64,000 bases of DNA from contig NZ_CP074380.1 of NCBI RefSeq assembly GCF_022695595.1, positions 7,158,501-7,222,500 on the forward strand, given 5' to 3'. Origin of the DNA: Streptomyces sp. MST-110588. GTDB lineage: Bacteria; Actinomycetota; Actinomycetes; Streptomycetales; Streptomycetaceae. The stretch's first letter is position 1; every line of letters begins with the position of its first letter. The notes below the pieces were generated by a model, which saw only the letters and a program-made list of their open reading frames with translations, did no database searches and was not told where the DNA came from. Shown piece by piece: positions 9,242-18,707 of the stretch. Both the position numbers and the translations under genes were made by a program.

Positions 9242-10046
9242 CCTGGTGTATCTGTCCTTCGGGGCGGTGGCCTGGGCGATCGTCGCCTACAAGGCCCGCG
9301 CCTGGTTCCGCGACCGGGCCAACGCCGACCTCGGGCTGACCTGTGTGATGACCGCCGGCGTCGCGACGGTCTTCCTCTTCTCCGCGCCCAGCCTCTACCG
9401 CTGGTTCGACCGCCTGGTGGGTGTGGCGAATCTCGCCATGGTCTTCCTGTACTCCTCCGTCGTGGTCTTCGCCGCGGGCGCCCTGGTCCTGCTGCTGCGC
9501 TGGACGGGCGGCGAGGGCGAGGCGGCCCGGGCCCGTACCCGCGTACGGACCCGTACGGTCCTGGCGGCCGTGACCGTCCTGTGGGCGGTGGCGGTCACCG
9601 GCTTCGCCGTCGGCCGCCCCGACGCGGTGGAGCACCCCCGGGACTTCAGCACCGCCTATACCGGATCACCCGGCGTCATGACGTTCCTGGTGCTGTATCT
9701 GGCCATTTTCGGATCGAGCCTGGCGGGCCTGGGCACCCTGTGCCCCCGGTACGCCACCCGGCTCGGCCCGTCCTGGCTCGCCCGGGGCCTGCGCGTACTG
9801 GCGGCCGGCTGCTGGCTGGGCCTGGCGTACTGCGCCTGCAAACTCATCGGGTTCGTCCTGTCCTGGACGGGCCACGAGGCGCTGTGGCTCTCCAACGGCG
9901 TGGCCCCGATCAGCGCGTCGGTCGCGGCGATCCTGGTCCTCGCCGGGTTCGCACTGCCCGCCGCCGGCCCCCGGGTGGCAGCCTGGCGCAGACTGCGGCG
10001 CCTGAACCCGCTGTGGCGGGCGGTGACCGCCGACGCCCCGAGGTGA
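9234..10046 (+). CDS. multi-spanning membrane half of an MAB_1171c/DUF6545-type protein (frame interrupted)
   Basis: 270 residues from the GTG at 9234 (an alternative GTG lies at 9222), with about seven hydrophobic helices (VFDLVYLSFGAVAWAIVAY onwards). It ends at RRLNPLWRAVTADAP, the point where family members normally continue into a cytoplasmic DUF6545 domain. That domain is found in the -1 frame immediately downstream. A CCCC run at 10036-10039 directly precedes the break, and one extra C would fuse the two parts into a 406-residue protein of normal family size. Family annotation as a transporter is tentative. It is the third gene of the XRE-ImmA operon. Confidence 0.8.
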   Translation: MFDLVYLSFGAVAWAIVAYKARAWFRDRANADLGLTCVMTAGVATVFLFSAPSLYRWFDRLVGVANLAMVFLYSSVVVFAAGALVLLLRWTGGEGEAARARTRVRTRTVLAAVTVLWAVAVTGFAVGRPDAVEHPRDFSTAYTGSPGVMTFLVLYLAIFGSSLAGLGTLCPRYATRLGPSWLARGLRVLAAGCWLGLAYCACKLIGFVLSWTGHEALWLSNGVAPISASVAAILVLAGFALPAAGPRVAAWRRLRRLNPLWRAVTADAPR

Positions 10047-10048
10047 CG

Positions 10049-10453
10049 ATGGAACGCGCGCCGTGGTCGGGGCGGTGGCCGCTGGCCGACCTCCAGTGGC
10101 GGGCCAACCGGCAGATGGCGGAGATCCGGGACGTACAGCGCGGCATCCGGTGTTATGTGGAGTCCGACGCCGTCGACATCGCACGGGAACGCGGACGGGC
10201 GGTCGCCCTGGACGAGCGGCAGTTGGCGGCCGTCGCGGAGGCCGCCGCCCTGCGCCGCGGCCTGGAGAACCGTGCGCGCGGGTACGTCCCCGTGCCCGCC
10301 GCCGACAGCGTCGTGGTGCCCGCGGGCGCCGAACCGGCAGGTCTGGCCGACGAGTACGAACATCTGACGCTGGTCGCGGACGTCTACCGGTCACCGCTGA
10401 CCGAGACGGTGCTCGCCGAACTGCGGCAGCGCAGCCGCGCCGGGCGGCGCTGA
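10049..10453 (+). CDS. cytoplasmic DUF6545-like half of the split membrane protein
   Basis: 134 residues starting at the ATG at 10049, two bases after the stop of the membrane half, with GAGGTGACG upstream so re-initiation is possible. The segment DLQWRANRQMAEIRDVQRGIRCYV corresponds to the family pattern with a conserved EIRDG-like core. The rest is helical and charged (LTETVLAELRQRSRAGRR at the end). It is either a separately translated partner of the membrane half or, more likely, its natural C-terminus displaced by one missing base. Confidence 0.7.
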   Translation: MERAPWSGRWPLADLQWRANRQMAEIRDVQRGIRCYVESDAVDIARERGRAVALDERQLAAVAEAAALRRGLENRARGYVPVPAADSVVVPAGAEPAGLADEYEHLTLVADVYRSPLTETVLAELRQRSRAGRR

Positions 10454-10721
10454 GGACGCGCCGCGTGGACGGGGTGGCCCGGTACGGGGGTCCGGGCTGC
10501 CCGTGGGACGGGGCGGTACCGGTCCGTACGCCGGTGCCGTCCCGCCCCGCCCCGCCCTGCCTCGTACGGTGGTGCCGCTGCTTCGCCTCGTACGCCGGTG
10601 CCGCCGCTTCGGCGCGTACGTCGTACCGATCCGTAACCGGTCCTGGCGCCACCCCGCAAGCCCGTCACCCACCCACCCCGCCCGGCAGTTGGAGCGCCCG
10701 CCGCGTCTAGAGTCGTGATCC

Positions 10722-12002
10722 ATGCAGAACTCCACCCCGCCCGGCACCGACGCGCCGCTCGCGCCGACCGACACCACCCCCCTCCTGGACGACCCGTACG
10801 CCGCCTACGCGGCGCTGCGCGAGGCCGGGCCCGTGCACCGGATCACCGGCCCCGACGGACACCCCGCCTGGCTGGTCACCCGTTACGACGACGTACGCCG
10901 GGCGCTGGCCGATCCGCGGCTCTCCCTGGACAAGCGCAACGCCCTCCCGGGCGGCTACCGGGGCTTCTCGCTGCCCCCGGCCCTGGACGCCAACCTGCTC
11001 AACATGGACCCGCCGGACCACACCCGGATACGCCGGCTGGTGGCGAAGGCGTTCACGCCGCGGCGGGTCGAGGCGCTGCGTGAGCCCGTACGGCGGCTCG
11101 CCGAGGAACTGCTGGACGCGATCGAGCCGAACGGCCGGGCCGATCTGATCTCCGCCTACGCCGCCCCGCTGTCGATCATCGTGATCTGCGACCTCCTGGG
11201 TGTCGCCGAGCGTGACCGGGTCGACTTCCGGGCCTGGTCCGACGCGCTGATCACGCCGGATCCCAGTCGGCCGCACCTGATGAAGGAGGCGATCGTGGCC
11301 ATGATGGGCTACTTCACCGGCCTCATCGCGGCCAAGCGCGCGGAGCCCGGTGACGATCTGCTCTCCGACCTGATCGCGGTCCGCGGCGAGGCGGGGGAGC
11401 GCGGTGACGCGTCGGGCGACGGCGGGAGTGCGACCGGCGCGACCGGCGCGACCGGTGCGGACCGGCTGTCCGAGGACGAGCTGACCTCGTTGGCCTTCCT
11501 CCTCCTCTTCGCCGGGTACGAGAACACCACCCACCTCATCGGCAACTCCGTCCTCGCCCTGCTGGACCACCCCGACCAGCTCCGCGAGATGCGTGGGAAT
11601 CCGGCCGAACTCGGCCCGGCCGTCGAGGAGTTCGCCCGTTTCGACGGTCCCTCCGCGCTGGCGATCCGGCGGTTCCCGCTCAAGGACGTGGAGATCGGCG
11701 GCGTACGGATTCCGGCAGGGGAGAGCGTGCTGCTCTCGCTGACCTCCGCCAATCACGACCCGGACCGCTTCGACGCCCCGCAGAAGCTGGACCCCGCCCG
11801 CGAGGTCTCCGGTCACCTCATGTTCGGGCACGGCATCCACTACTGCCTGGGCGCGCCACTGGCCCGGATGGAGACCGAGACCGCCCTCGCCGCGCTCATC
11901 AGCCGGTTCGCGGGGCTGCGGCTGGAGGTGCCGCGCGCGGAACTGCGGCATCGGCGGACGATCCGCGCACGTGGCCTGATCTCGCTCCCCGTGGCCTGGT
12001 AA
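10722..12002 (+). CDS. cytochrome P450 (CYP107-like)
   Basis: 426 residues. The I-helix oxygen-activation motif reads FAGYENTTHL, the K-helix ExxR lies in VEEFARF, and the haem-thiolate loop FGHGIHYCLGAP places the ligand cysteine near residue 375. Soluble class I bacterial P450s of this type hydroxylate or epoxidise secondary metabolites or lipids using ferredoxin; no ferredoxin gene is adjacent. A short Gly/Thr/Ala-rich insertion (ATGATGATGAD) precedes the I helix near residues 238-248. It lies 268 bp after the regulator/membrane operon in the same direction; co-regulation is only inferred. Confidence 0.92.
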   Translation: MQNSTPPGTDAPLAPTDTTPLLDDPYAAYAALREAGPVHRITGPDGHPAWLVTRYDDVRRALADPRLSLDKRNALPGGYRGFSLPPALDANLLNMDPPDHTRIRRLVAKAFTPRRVEALREPVRRLAEELLDAIEPNGRADLISAYAAPLSIIVICDLLGVAERDRVDFRAWSDALITPDPSRPHLMKEAIVAMMGYFTGLIAAKRAEPGDDLLSDLIAVRGEAGERGDASGDGGSATGATGATGADRLSEDELTSLAFLLLFAGYENTTHLIGNSVLALLDHPDQLREMRGNPAELGPAVEEFARFDGPSALAIRRFPLKDVEIGGVRIPAGESVLLSLTSANHDPDRFDAPQKLDPAREVSGHLMFGHGIHYCLGAPLARMETETALAALISRFAGLRLEVPRAELRHRRTIRARGLISLPVAW

Positions 12003-12212
12003 TCCAGAAGCGAACAAGTTTTTGAGGCATAACCGTTCCCGCGTGCGGTACAAAAGGTCGTGAGACCCGTCCGGTGTGCATCCCCCGTCGCACCGGGCGG
12101 GTCGCTCCGTTCCGGTGCCCCGCGCCCCCTCTTCCTTCCTTCCGCACCCTTCCTCCACCGTCTGGCGTAGGTCCCTGAGCGAGTGGCGCCGGGCGTACCT
12201 AGCGTTGAGCGC

Positions 12213-13424
12213 ATGGCATATGACGCCCTGTGGGCCAGGAAAGCCGGTGTGCTGGCGACCGTCGCCGCGGCCGGGCTGATGACGACCGGTACGGCGCTCG
12301 CGCCCATACCGGCGGCGGCCCGCCCGCACACCGCGGCGGTGGTGACCGTCCCCGGGGCCCCGGCGCTGCCCGATGCGTCCCTGACGGCCCAGTCGTGGGC
12401 CGTGATGGACGTCGAGACGGGACGGACCATGGCGGGCCGGGACATGCACCGGCGGCTCGCGCCGGCCAGCACCCTCAAGACCCTGTTCGCCGTCACCGTG
12501 CTGCCGAAGTTCCCGCAGACCACCGTCCACCGGGTGGCCGCCGCGGACCTGGCGGGCATCGGGGCGGGCAGCAGCGTGGTCGGCGTACAGGAAGGCAAGC
12601 AGTACAAGGTCGCCGACCTGTGGCGCGGCGTCTTCCTGCGCTCCGGCAACGACGCGGTACGCGTACTGGCGTCGATGAACGGCGGCTGGGCCGCCACCGC
12701 CAAGGAGATGCAGGCCAAGGCGCGGGCGCTGGGAGCCGGTGACACCCAGGTGAAGTCCCCGGACGGCTATGACACGCCCGGCCAGGTGTCCTCGGCGTAC
12801 GACCTGAACCTGTTCGGCCGCGCCGGGCTGGCCAACGCCGACTTCGCGCGCTACTGCGGCACCGCGTCGGCGCAGTTCCCCGGCGACGGCGGGAGCACGA
12901 CCGAGATCCAGAACACCAACCGGATGCTCAGCGGCACCGACGGGGTGCCGCGCTACCCGGGGATCATCGGGGTGAAGAACGGCTACACCACCAACGCGGG
13001 CAACACCCTGGTCGCCGCCGCCCGGCGGAACGGGCACACGATCCTGGTCACCGTGATGAACCCGCGGTCGGGGGTGCCCAACGCCGTCTACAGCGAGGCG
13101 CGTTCCCTGCTGGACTGGGGCTTCTCCGCCGTGGGCAGCCCCCAGTCGGGACAGGCCGGCGCGCCGGCCGGCCGCGGCTTTCACGCCGGCCCCGGCGGGG
13201 ACGGGGCGGCCGGGCTGCCGCCGGTCACCGCCGAGGTGGGGGAGAGCGCTCCGCTGTCGGGCGGCGCGCTGTGGGCGGGCGGCGGTGCCGTACTGTTCAC
13301 GGCGGGGACGACGCTGGCCTGGCGGCGGCGGTCGCGGGCCCGGCCGCGCGGGCGCGGAGCGGGTTCCGGCGCGGGTTCCGGTGCCGGCGCCGGTGTCGTA
13401 CGGGGGCCGGGCGGGCCGCGGTAG
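12213..13424 (+). CDS. D-alanyl-D-alanine carboxypeptidase, S11 family
   Basis: 403 residues exported by an N-terminal signal (about residues 10-37). The penicillin-binding catalytic motifs are complete: SxxK as STLK at 86-89, SGN at 144-146 and KNG at 255-257. The enzyme trims the terminal D-Ala of peptidoglycan stem peptides outside the membrane. The C-terminus has a hydrophobic segment (ALWAGGGAVLFTAGTTLAW) and a long Arg/Gly tail, so it is membrane-anchored. The ATG at 12213 is preferred over an upstream start at 12183 because the signal peptide begins there. The ribosome site is weak. Confidence 0.92.
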   Translation: MAYDALWARKAGVLATVAAAGLMTTGTALAPIPAAARPHTAAVVTVPGAPALPDASLTAQSWAVMDVETGRTMAGRDMHRRLAPASTLKTLFAVTVLPKFPQTTVHRVAAADLAGIGAGSSVVGVQEGKQYKVADLWRGVFLRSGNDAVRVLASMNGGWAATAKEMQAKARALGAGDTQVKSPDGYDTPGQVSSAYDLNLFGRAGLANADFARYCGTASAQFPGDGGSTTEIQNTNRMLSGTDGVPRYPGIIGVKNGYTTNAGNTLVAAARRNGHTILVTVMNPRSGVPNAVYSEARSLLDWGFSAVGSPQSGQAGAPAGRGFHAGPGGDGAAGLPPVTAEVGESAPLSGGALWAGGGAVLFTAGTTLAWRRRSRARPRGRGAGSGAGSGAGAGVVRGPGGPR

Positions 13425-13529
13425 CACCGAGTAGCATCACTCGACGGGTCACGGTCACGGCCGGCTCGGGCCGCGGGCGGTGAGTCGGGTACCGCGGACA
13501 GTCCACAAAACGGCGGGGATGGGGACGGC

Positions 13530-15896
13530 GTGAGCGAACCGGCGACGACGTGCAACTCGATCGGCGGCGGTGCCCGCGTCGAGACGGCCATCATGACGGG
13601 CGTCGTACATCACCTGACGGTCAATCAGTTCCAGGGTGAGGCAGCGGCGTACATCCCCGCCGCGGTACCGCGCCAGGCGCTGCCACCGACCGAAAGCTTC
13701 ACCAACCGCGGTCCCGAACGGCGTACCGTCGTCCGCGGCACCGAAGCCGGCCCGCGCCGCCACCGGCCGCTGGTCATCAACATCAGCGGTGCCGGCGGCA
13801 TCGGCAAGACGGAACTCGGCAGGATGTGCGCCCATGACCTCGGGCCGCGGTACCCGGACGGCACCTTATGCGTGGAGTTCGGCCGGTGGCGCAGGGACGG
13901 CCTGGTCGAGATCGGTGACGTCCTGGCGTACCTGCTCGAAGGGCTGGGGGTGGACCGCCGGGTGATCCCGGCCACGGCCGCGGGCCGGGCCGCCCTCTAC
14001 ACCTCCCGTACCGCCGGCCGCCGGCTGCTGCTCGTCCTGGACGACGCCCGCGAGGCGGACGACCTGACGTCGCTGATGCCCGCGTCGGCGCAGAGCGTCG
14101 TGCTGGTGCTCAGTCATCACCGGCTCACCGAACTGTTCGACGAGGCCGTGATCCCGGTCCCGCTGGGCCCGCTGGGGCCCGAGCACTCCCGGCATCTGCT
14201 GTCCGCGCTGGTGTCGGAGGACCGGATGGCCCGGGAACCGGAAGCCGCGGCGGAGCTGGTGCGGCTGTGCGCCGGGATGCCGGGCGCGCTGCGCGCCGCG
14301 GGCCGTCGGCTCCGCGAGCGTCCGCACCGGCCGGTCTCCCTCCTGGTGGACGAGTTGCGCGAGGCCGCCAACCGGCTGGACGGGTTCGCCTCGCGGGGCA
14401 GGAACGTGATGGAAGCGCTGTGGGACGGGGTGTACGAGGAACTGCCGCCCACGGCGGCGCGGCTGTACCGGCTGCTGGCCGGTCACCCGGGCCCGGACTG
14501 CACGGTGGCCTCGGCGGCTGCGCTGCTCGGGCCGGATGCGGGCGACGCGGAGGAGGCGCTGGAGGAACTGGTGCGCGCCGGCCTGCTGGAGTGTGCACGC
14601 TCCGCATCCCGCTCCCACTCCGGCTCCCCCTCCCGTTCGCAGGGGTCCTCCTCCCGTTCGTTGGACGATCGTGTCCGTGACCGCTACTTCTTCCTGGAGC
14701 TGCTGCGGCTGCACGCCGAGCGGCGAGCGGCGGAAGACGGACCGGACGACGGTCCCGGCGACGGTCCGGGTGACGGCACGGGCGACGGCGCGCAGGACGG
14801 GCCGGCCGCCGGTTGGCTGCGGGTGGCCAGGTGGTACGGCCGGCAGGCGGCCCGCGCCGAGCGGGTGATCAAGCCCGACCGGCTGCGGATCGCCGCCCTG
14901 CCGCCGGTGCACGCGGCGCCCGGGCCCGACCTCGACTTCCGCGGCGCCGCGGCGGCCACCGACTGGCTGGAGCGGGAGCGGCACGCCCTGTTCGACTGTG
15001 CGGAGCGGGCGGCCCAGGACGGCCAGGTGGACCTGGCCTGCTCCCTGGCCGAGTCCCTGGACATCCTGTTCGAGAGCCACCGCCACTACGACGATTCCGC
15101 GCGGGTGCTGCGGGCGGTGATCGAGGCGGTCGTGCGGTCCGGGCACCGGGACGCCGAGGCGTGGATGCGCTGCCTTTACGCGCGGGTGCTGTGGGAGCTG
15201 GAGCGTTACGACCGGGCGGCGGAACAGATCGAGGGCGCCTTCGCCGCCGTACGGGGCTCGGCCAACCGGCGCCTGGAAGCCGCGGTGTGGGAGCGGGCCG
15301 GCAAACTGCACCGGGAGCGCGGCGAGCCGGACCGCGCCGAGGAGCACTTCCGGCGGGCACTGGCCCTCAACGAGGAGATCGGCAACCGGCGCGGCGAGAT
15401 GATTCAGCTCTACCTCATCGCGGGCCTGCGGACCCGTTCCGGAGCCGCGGCGGAGGCCGTGGTCCTGCTGGACCGGGCGGCTGCCATCGCCCGGGGCGAG
15501 AGCACGGGTACGGACGACGCCGGCAGGGACGGGGCCGGCAGGGACGGCACCGGTACCCCGCCCGACGAACGGATGCAGGGCCGGATCGCCCATGCGGCCG
15601 GTCTGGCCAGGCTGGCGCTGGGGGAGCGGGAGGCGGCGCGGGAATGCCTTCGTACGGCGCTGGAGGTGGCGCTGCGGCGCGGCGCGGACTTCGATGAGGC
15701 GCTGACCCGTGAGGCACTGGCGGAACTGGCACGGGACCCGGCCGAAGCCGCGGAGCACCGGGCCCGGGCCCGGCAGATCTACGCGGCGGCGGCCGGGATG
15801 GTCGTGCCGGACCAAGGGCAGGGCGGCCCGGGCGGCACCGGCGAGGCGGGCGGGACGTCGGCCGGGGCGGGCGGGAACGCGGGCTCAGGGGGATGA
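13530..15896 (+). CDS. NB-ARC ATPase with TPR repeats (STAND family)
   Basis: 788 residues. The P-loop GAGGIGKT is at 87-94 and the Walker B strand LLLVLDD near 166-172. A winged-helix/ARC region follows, and from about residue 480 a helical TPR array (repeated A-W, A-L and L-ALNEEIGNRRGE-like units). There is no SARP or other DNA-binding domain before the P-loop. Instead residues 9-33 read SIGGGARVETAIMTGVVHHL, resembling short effector-association tags in actinobacterial STAND proteins. Two low-complexity Asp/Gly and Ser stretches interrupt the middle. Such proteins act as ATP-driven signalling or defence switches; no effector is adjacent. The stop overlaps the convergent gene by 12 bp. Confidence 0.85.
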   Translation: MSEPATTCNSIGGGARVETAIMTGVVHHLTVNQFQGEAAAYIPAAVPRQALPPTESFTNRGPERRTVVRGTEAGPRRHRPLVINISGAGGIGKTELGRMCAHDLGPRYPDGTLCVEFGRWRRDGLVEIGDVLAYLLEGLGVDRRVIPATAAGRAALYTSRTAGRRLLLVLDDAREADDLTSLMPASAQSVVLVLSHHRLTELFDEAVIPVPLGPLGPEHSRHLLSALVSEDRMAREPEAAAELVRLCAGMPGALRAAGRRLRERPHRPVSLLVDELREAANRLDGFASRGRNVMEALWDGVYEELPPTAARLYRLLAGHPGPDCTVASAAALLGPDAGDAEEALEELVRAGLLECARSASRSHSGSPSRSQGSSSRSLDDRVRDRYFFLELLRLHAERRAAEDGPDDGPGDGPGDGTGDGAQDGPAAGWLRVARWYGRQAARAERVIKPDRLRIAALPPVHAAPGPDLDFRGAAAATDWLERERHALFDCAERAAQDGQVDLACSLAESLDILFESHRHYDDSARVLRAVIEAVVRSGHRDAEAWMRCLYARVLWELERYDRAAEQIEGAFAAVRGSANRRLEAAVWERAGKLHRERGEPDRAEEHFRRALALNEEIGNRRGEMIQLYLIAGLRTRSGAAAEAVVLLDRAAAIARGESTGTDDAGRDGAGRDGTGTPPDERMQGRIAHAAGLARLALGEREAARECLRTALEVALRRGADFDEALTREALAELARDPAEAAEHRARARQIYAAAAGMVVPDQGQGGPGGTGEAGGTSAGAGGNAGSGG

Positions 15897-17764
15897 GGCG
15901 GGCTCCGGCCCGGCGGGCAGGACCTGGAGCGTACGGCTGCCGCAGACCACCGCGAACGGCGCCGTGAGGCCGTCGGCGTCCGTCGCGCGCAGCCATTCGT
16001 AGAGCGCGGAGGCGACCAGCGCACCGTCCACGGCATCCACCGGACCGCCGTCGGCGCGCCGATCACCGCCGTCGTCGCGAACACCGTCGCTGTCGCGAGC
16101 ACCGTCGTCATCGCGGTCGAACCGCACCGCGACGGGCGGCCGGTCCCGGCGGAAGAGGGTCAGCCGGCCGCGCTCGTCCCCGCTCGCCACCGCGCGGCAG
16201 GACGGGTGGGCGGCGAACAGCCCGGCGGCGCGCCCGGGTTCCGCCTCGGCCCCGGACGCCGGCCACGGCGCGGCGCGGCTCAGCAGCACCGCCGCGTTCT
16301 GCGCGGCACGCAGGTCCTCGCCGCCGTCCGCGTCGGCGACCAGATGCGTCCGCGTGCCGCCGCCCCGCCGCCCCCGCCGGGCGGCCAGGACACCGGCGTA
16401 CCGGACGGCGGTGTATCGGACGGCGGCTCGCAGTCGCGCGGTGCCAACTCCCGTACGGAGACGGGGAAGCGCTCCAGGCGGACGGTGCCGGGCGTGACCC
16501 GCGCCCGTACGAGCAGTGCCGAGGCCGTCTCCCGCGCGGGGCGGGGCACGGGCGGCGCCGGCGGCACGGCCTCGCCCGGCGGCTCGCTCAGCTCCAGCAT
16601 CCCGTACAGCAGCGTACGCAGCGCCCCCGTCGAGCCGCCCACCAGCGAAAAGGCCCGGTCGCAGGCGCGTTGCAGACTGCCCGGCTTGTGGTCGGCGACG
16701 ACGCCTTCCACCTGGCCGCGCAGGGGGAGCGCCGGGTCGAGCCGGGGCGCCAGGGCCGCGAGGTCGGTGAGCGGGCTGCCCGCCACCACCTCGCCGTCCC
16801 CGGTGCCGGTCAGCAGCACCGGCCGGTCCAGGGCGGCGGCGTACAGCGCGAGAGAACCGTGATCGGCCACCACACAGTCGGCGGCGACCAGCGCGGCGCG
16901 CCAGCCCTCCTCGGGCGGCAGCAGCACCAGCCCCGCGGCCAGTTCACCGGCGAGCCAGTGGCGTATCTGCCACTCGCCGTGCCGCGCCCAGACGTTGGGG
17001 TGCAGCACCAGCGCCACGCGGTGGTCGTCGTACGGCAGCTCCGCGAGCAGCCGGCCCGGAAGATCGGTCAGCACGCCGTACAAGGAGCGCGGGCCCCAGG
17101 TGGAGGCGACCACGGTCAGCCGCCGGCCGGGCCGTACGCCGAACGCCGCCCGGTACCGCTCCCGCCACCGCACCCCGGCGAGCATCCGGTCCAGACACGG
17201 GTCGCCGATGATCCGCGCCCGGGGGAGCGCCTTGGGGCAGGCGGTGGCGAGCCGCGTCATCTGGTCCGGGTGGGCCAGGCCGATGGCGGCGGCGGTGACC
17301 CGGCCCCGGTGCTCCAACTGGCGGGCGGACAGGCCCGAGGCGTCCGGTTCGTCGCCGGAGCCGCGCCGGCCGCCCGCCAGCCGCTTGTTGAAACCGGCGC
17401 CGTGCGGGACCAGGACCAGCGGTGCGCGCAGACGGTGCAGGGGGCCGTTGGGGCTGGCGGCCAGGGCCAGGTTGAAACGGGTGCGCACGGCCTGGGACCA
17501 CGGGAGGTGTACGGTGCCGAGCCGGTCGAGGGCGGCGGGCAGCCGGCCGCCGAAGTCCGAGCCGGGGACGACGGTGAAGGCCAGCTCGACGCGCGGGTCA
17601 CCGGCGAAGACCGGCAGGACGTCGAGTATGCGGTGCAGTGTCGTCTCGGTGCGGACGGCGACCAGGACGGTGCGGTGGCTGCGTATGGTGGCGGACCGGT
17701 CGAGCGGGCGGCCACGGGGCGGTCGCGGACTCACCTCGGGGGCCGGGCCCGCCGCGGCGCGCAC
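15885..17764 (-). pseudogene. GT-B-fold-like hypothetical protein, frame broken once
   Basis: Two frames make one protein. Residues 1 to about 465 (17764 to about 16370) read like a GT-B/TagF-type fold: VLVAVRTETTLHRILDVLPV, LVLVPHGAGFNKRL, VVASTWGPRSLYG, LHPNVWARHGEWQIRHWL and VVADHGSLALYAAALDRPVL. The frame then becomes nonsense. The -1 frame continues with THLVADADGGEDLRAAQNAA to a stop at 15885. CCCC (16363-16366) and CCCCC (16371-16375) on the plus strand mark the break; one added base gives about 626 residues. Streptomyces homologues are sometimes labelled translation initiation factor 2, which the sequence does not support. The start is uncertain (GTG 17764 or 17734). Confidence 0.7.
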
Positions 17765-17771
17765 GCGTCAG

Positions 17772-17820
17772 CCGGTGTCCGGTGTCCGGTGTCCGGTGTC
17801 CGGTGTCCGGTGTCCGGTGT
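17772..17820. repeat. heptanucleotide tandem repeat, CCGGTGT x7
   Basis: Seven perfect head-to-tail copies of CCGGTGT fill exactly 49 bp immediately upstream of the GT-B-like gene. The array sits where its promoter or ribosome site would be expected. Confidence 0.98.
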
Positions 17821-18013
17821 AACAAGGGTCTGATTGTAGTGGTGCGTGCGTATCGGCCGCGCCGTTATCGCGATTTCGCCCGCACGGCATCCCCGCGCCG
17901 ACCGAACCCCTGGCAAAACGTACCCTCCCCGACCCTTTCCGGCCGCTTTCCTTGCCTTCCCCTGCCTTCCCGCGCCTTCGCTTCCGACCGCGCGGCGACC
18001 GCGCGGCGTGATG

Positions 18014-18707
18014 CTACCCCTCGCCCGGCGCTCCGCCGCCCACGGGATGCCGGCCGGCGGCCTCGGTGCGCAGGAGCCGGGGAGCATTCCCGGCGGCCGA
18101 CACCGGGCCGCCCGGTCCCTGCGAACCACCCGGAGCGCCCGAGCCGCCCGGACCGCCCAGCCGTCCCGCCAAGTGCCGCGCCCAGCCCGTCAGCCCCGCG
18201 ATGTCGATGCCGTACGGACCGGCCTCCCCGTACGGACCGGCCTCCCCATCCGGACCGGCGTCCCCGTACGGAGCGATGGCGTCGGCCCCCCTGAGCAGCA
18301 GCGCCGCCCCGCCGGCCGCGTTGCCCGGGCGGCATGCGTCAGGCCCACGGCGAGCTGGGCCAGCCCGCGCCACAGTTGCCGCTCGGGTTCCGAAGCCGCC
18401 TTCCAGGCGTCCTCCAGGACTTCGTGCGCATGGAAGGGCATCCCCGCGTCGAGCAGCCGCTGCGCTTCGGCGAGCGACTGTGCCGGGGTGCGCGGCACGC
18501 CTTCGGGCTGCCGGGCGACGCCCGGAGCGCCGTACGGCAGCGGACGGCCCAGACCGTCGCGCGGCCGGGCGTTGCGGGCCCGCCCCTGCGGGTCACGGTC
18601 CCGCCGACGCCGCGTACCCGCTCCGCCCCCGGACCGTCCTGCCCGTTGTCGCGGTCCGGGCCGTTCTGCCCGTTGTCGCGGCTGCTGTCGCGTTGCGTTG
18701 CGTCCAC
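18014..18707 (-). pseudogene. DUF309 protein, frame broken (probably twice)
   Basis: The core LLDAGMPFHAHEVLEDAWK and RQLWRGLAQLAVGLTHA is the DUF309 signature (HAHEVLE plus W and R residues), a small helical family of unknown function. After LTHAA the reading moves to the -1 frame (NAAGGAALLLRGADAIAP, then GIDIAGLTGWARHLAGRL). Restoring one G in the CCC (plus strand) at 18324-18326 gives the expected ARGNAAGG. Upstream, GRARNARPRDGLGRPLPYG has no start codon in its own frame. A GTG at 18707 opens another frame (VDATQRDSSRDNG) that needs a second -1 shift near 18610-18640. With both repairs the protein is about 231 residues. Confidence 0.65.

Noticed and set aside
15885..17764. Translation initiation factor 2
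   Set aside because: No GTPase motifs are present; the label used for homologues is not supported by the sequence.
17772..17820. Possible CRISPR-like array
   Set aside because: The units are seven bases and contiguous with no spacers, and no cas genes are in the window.
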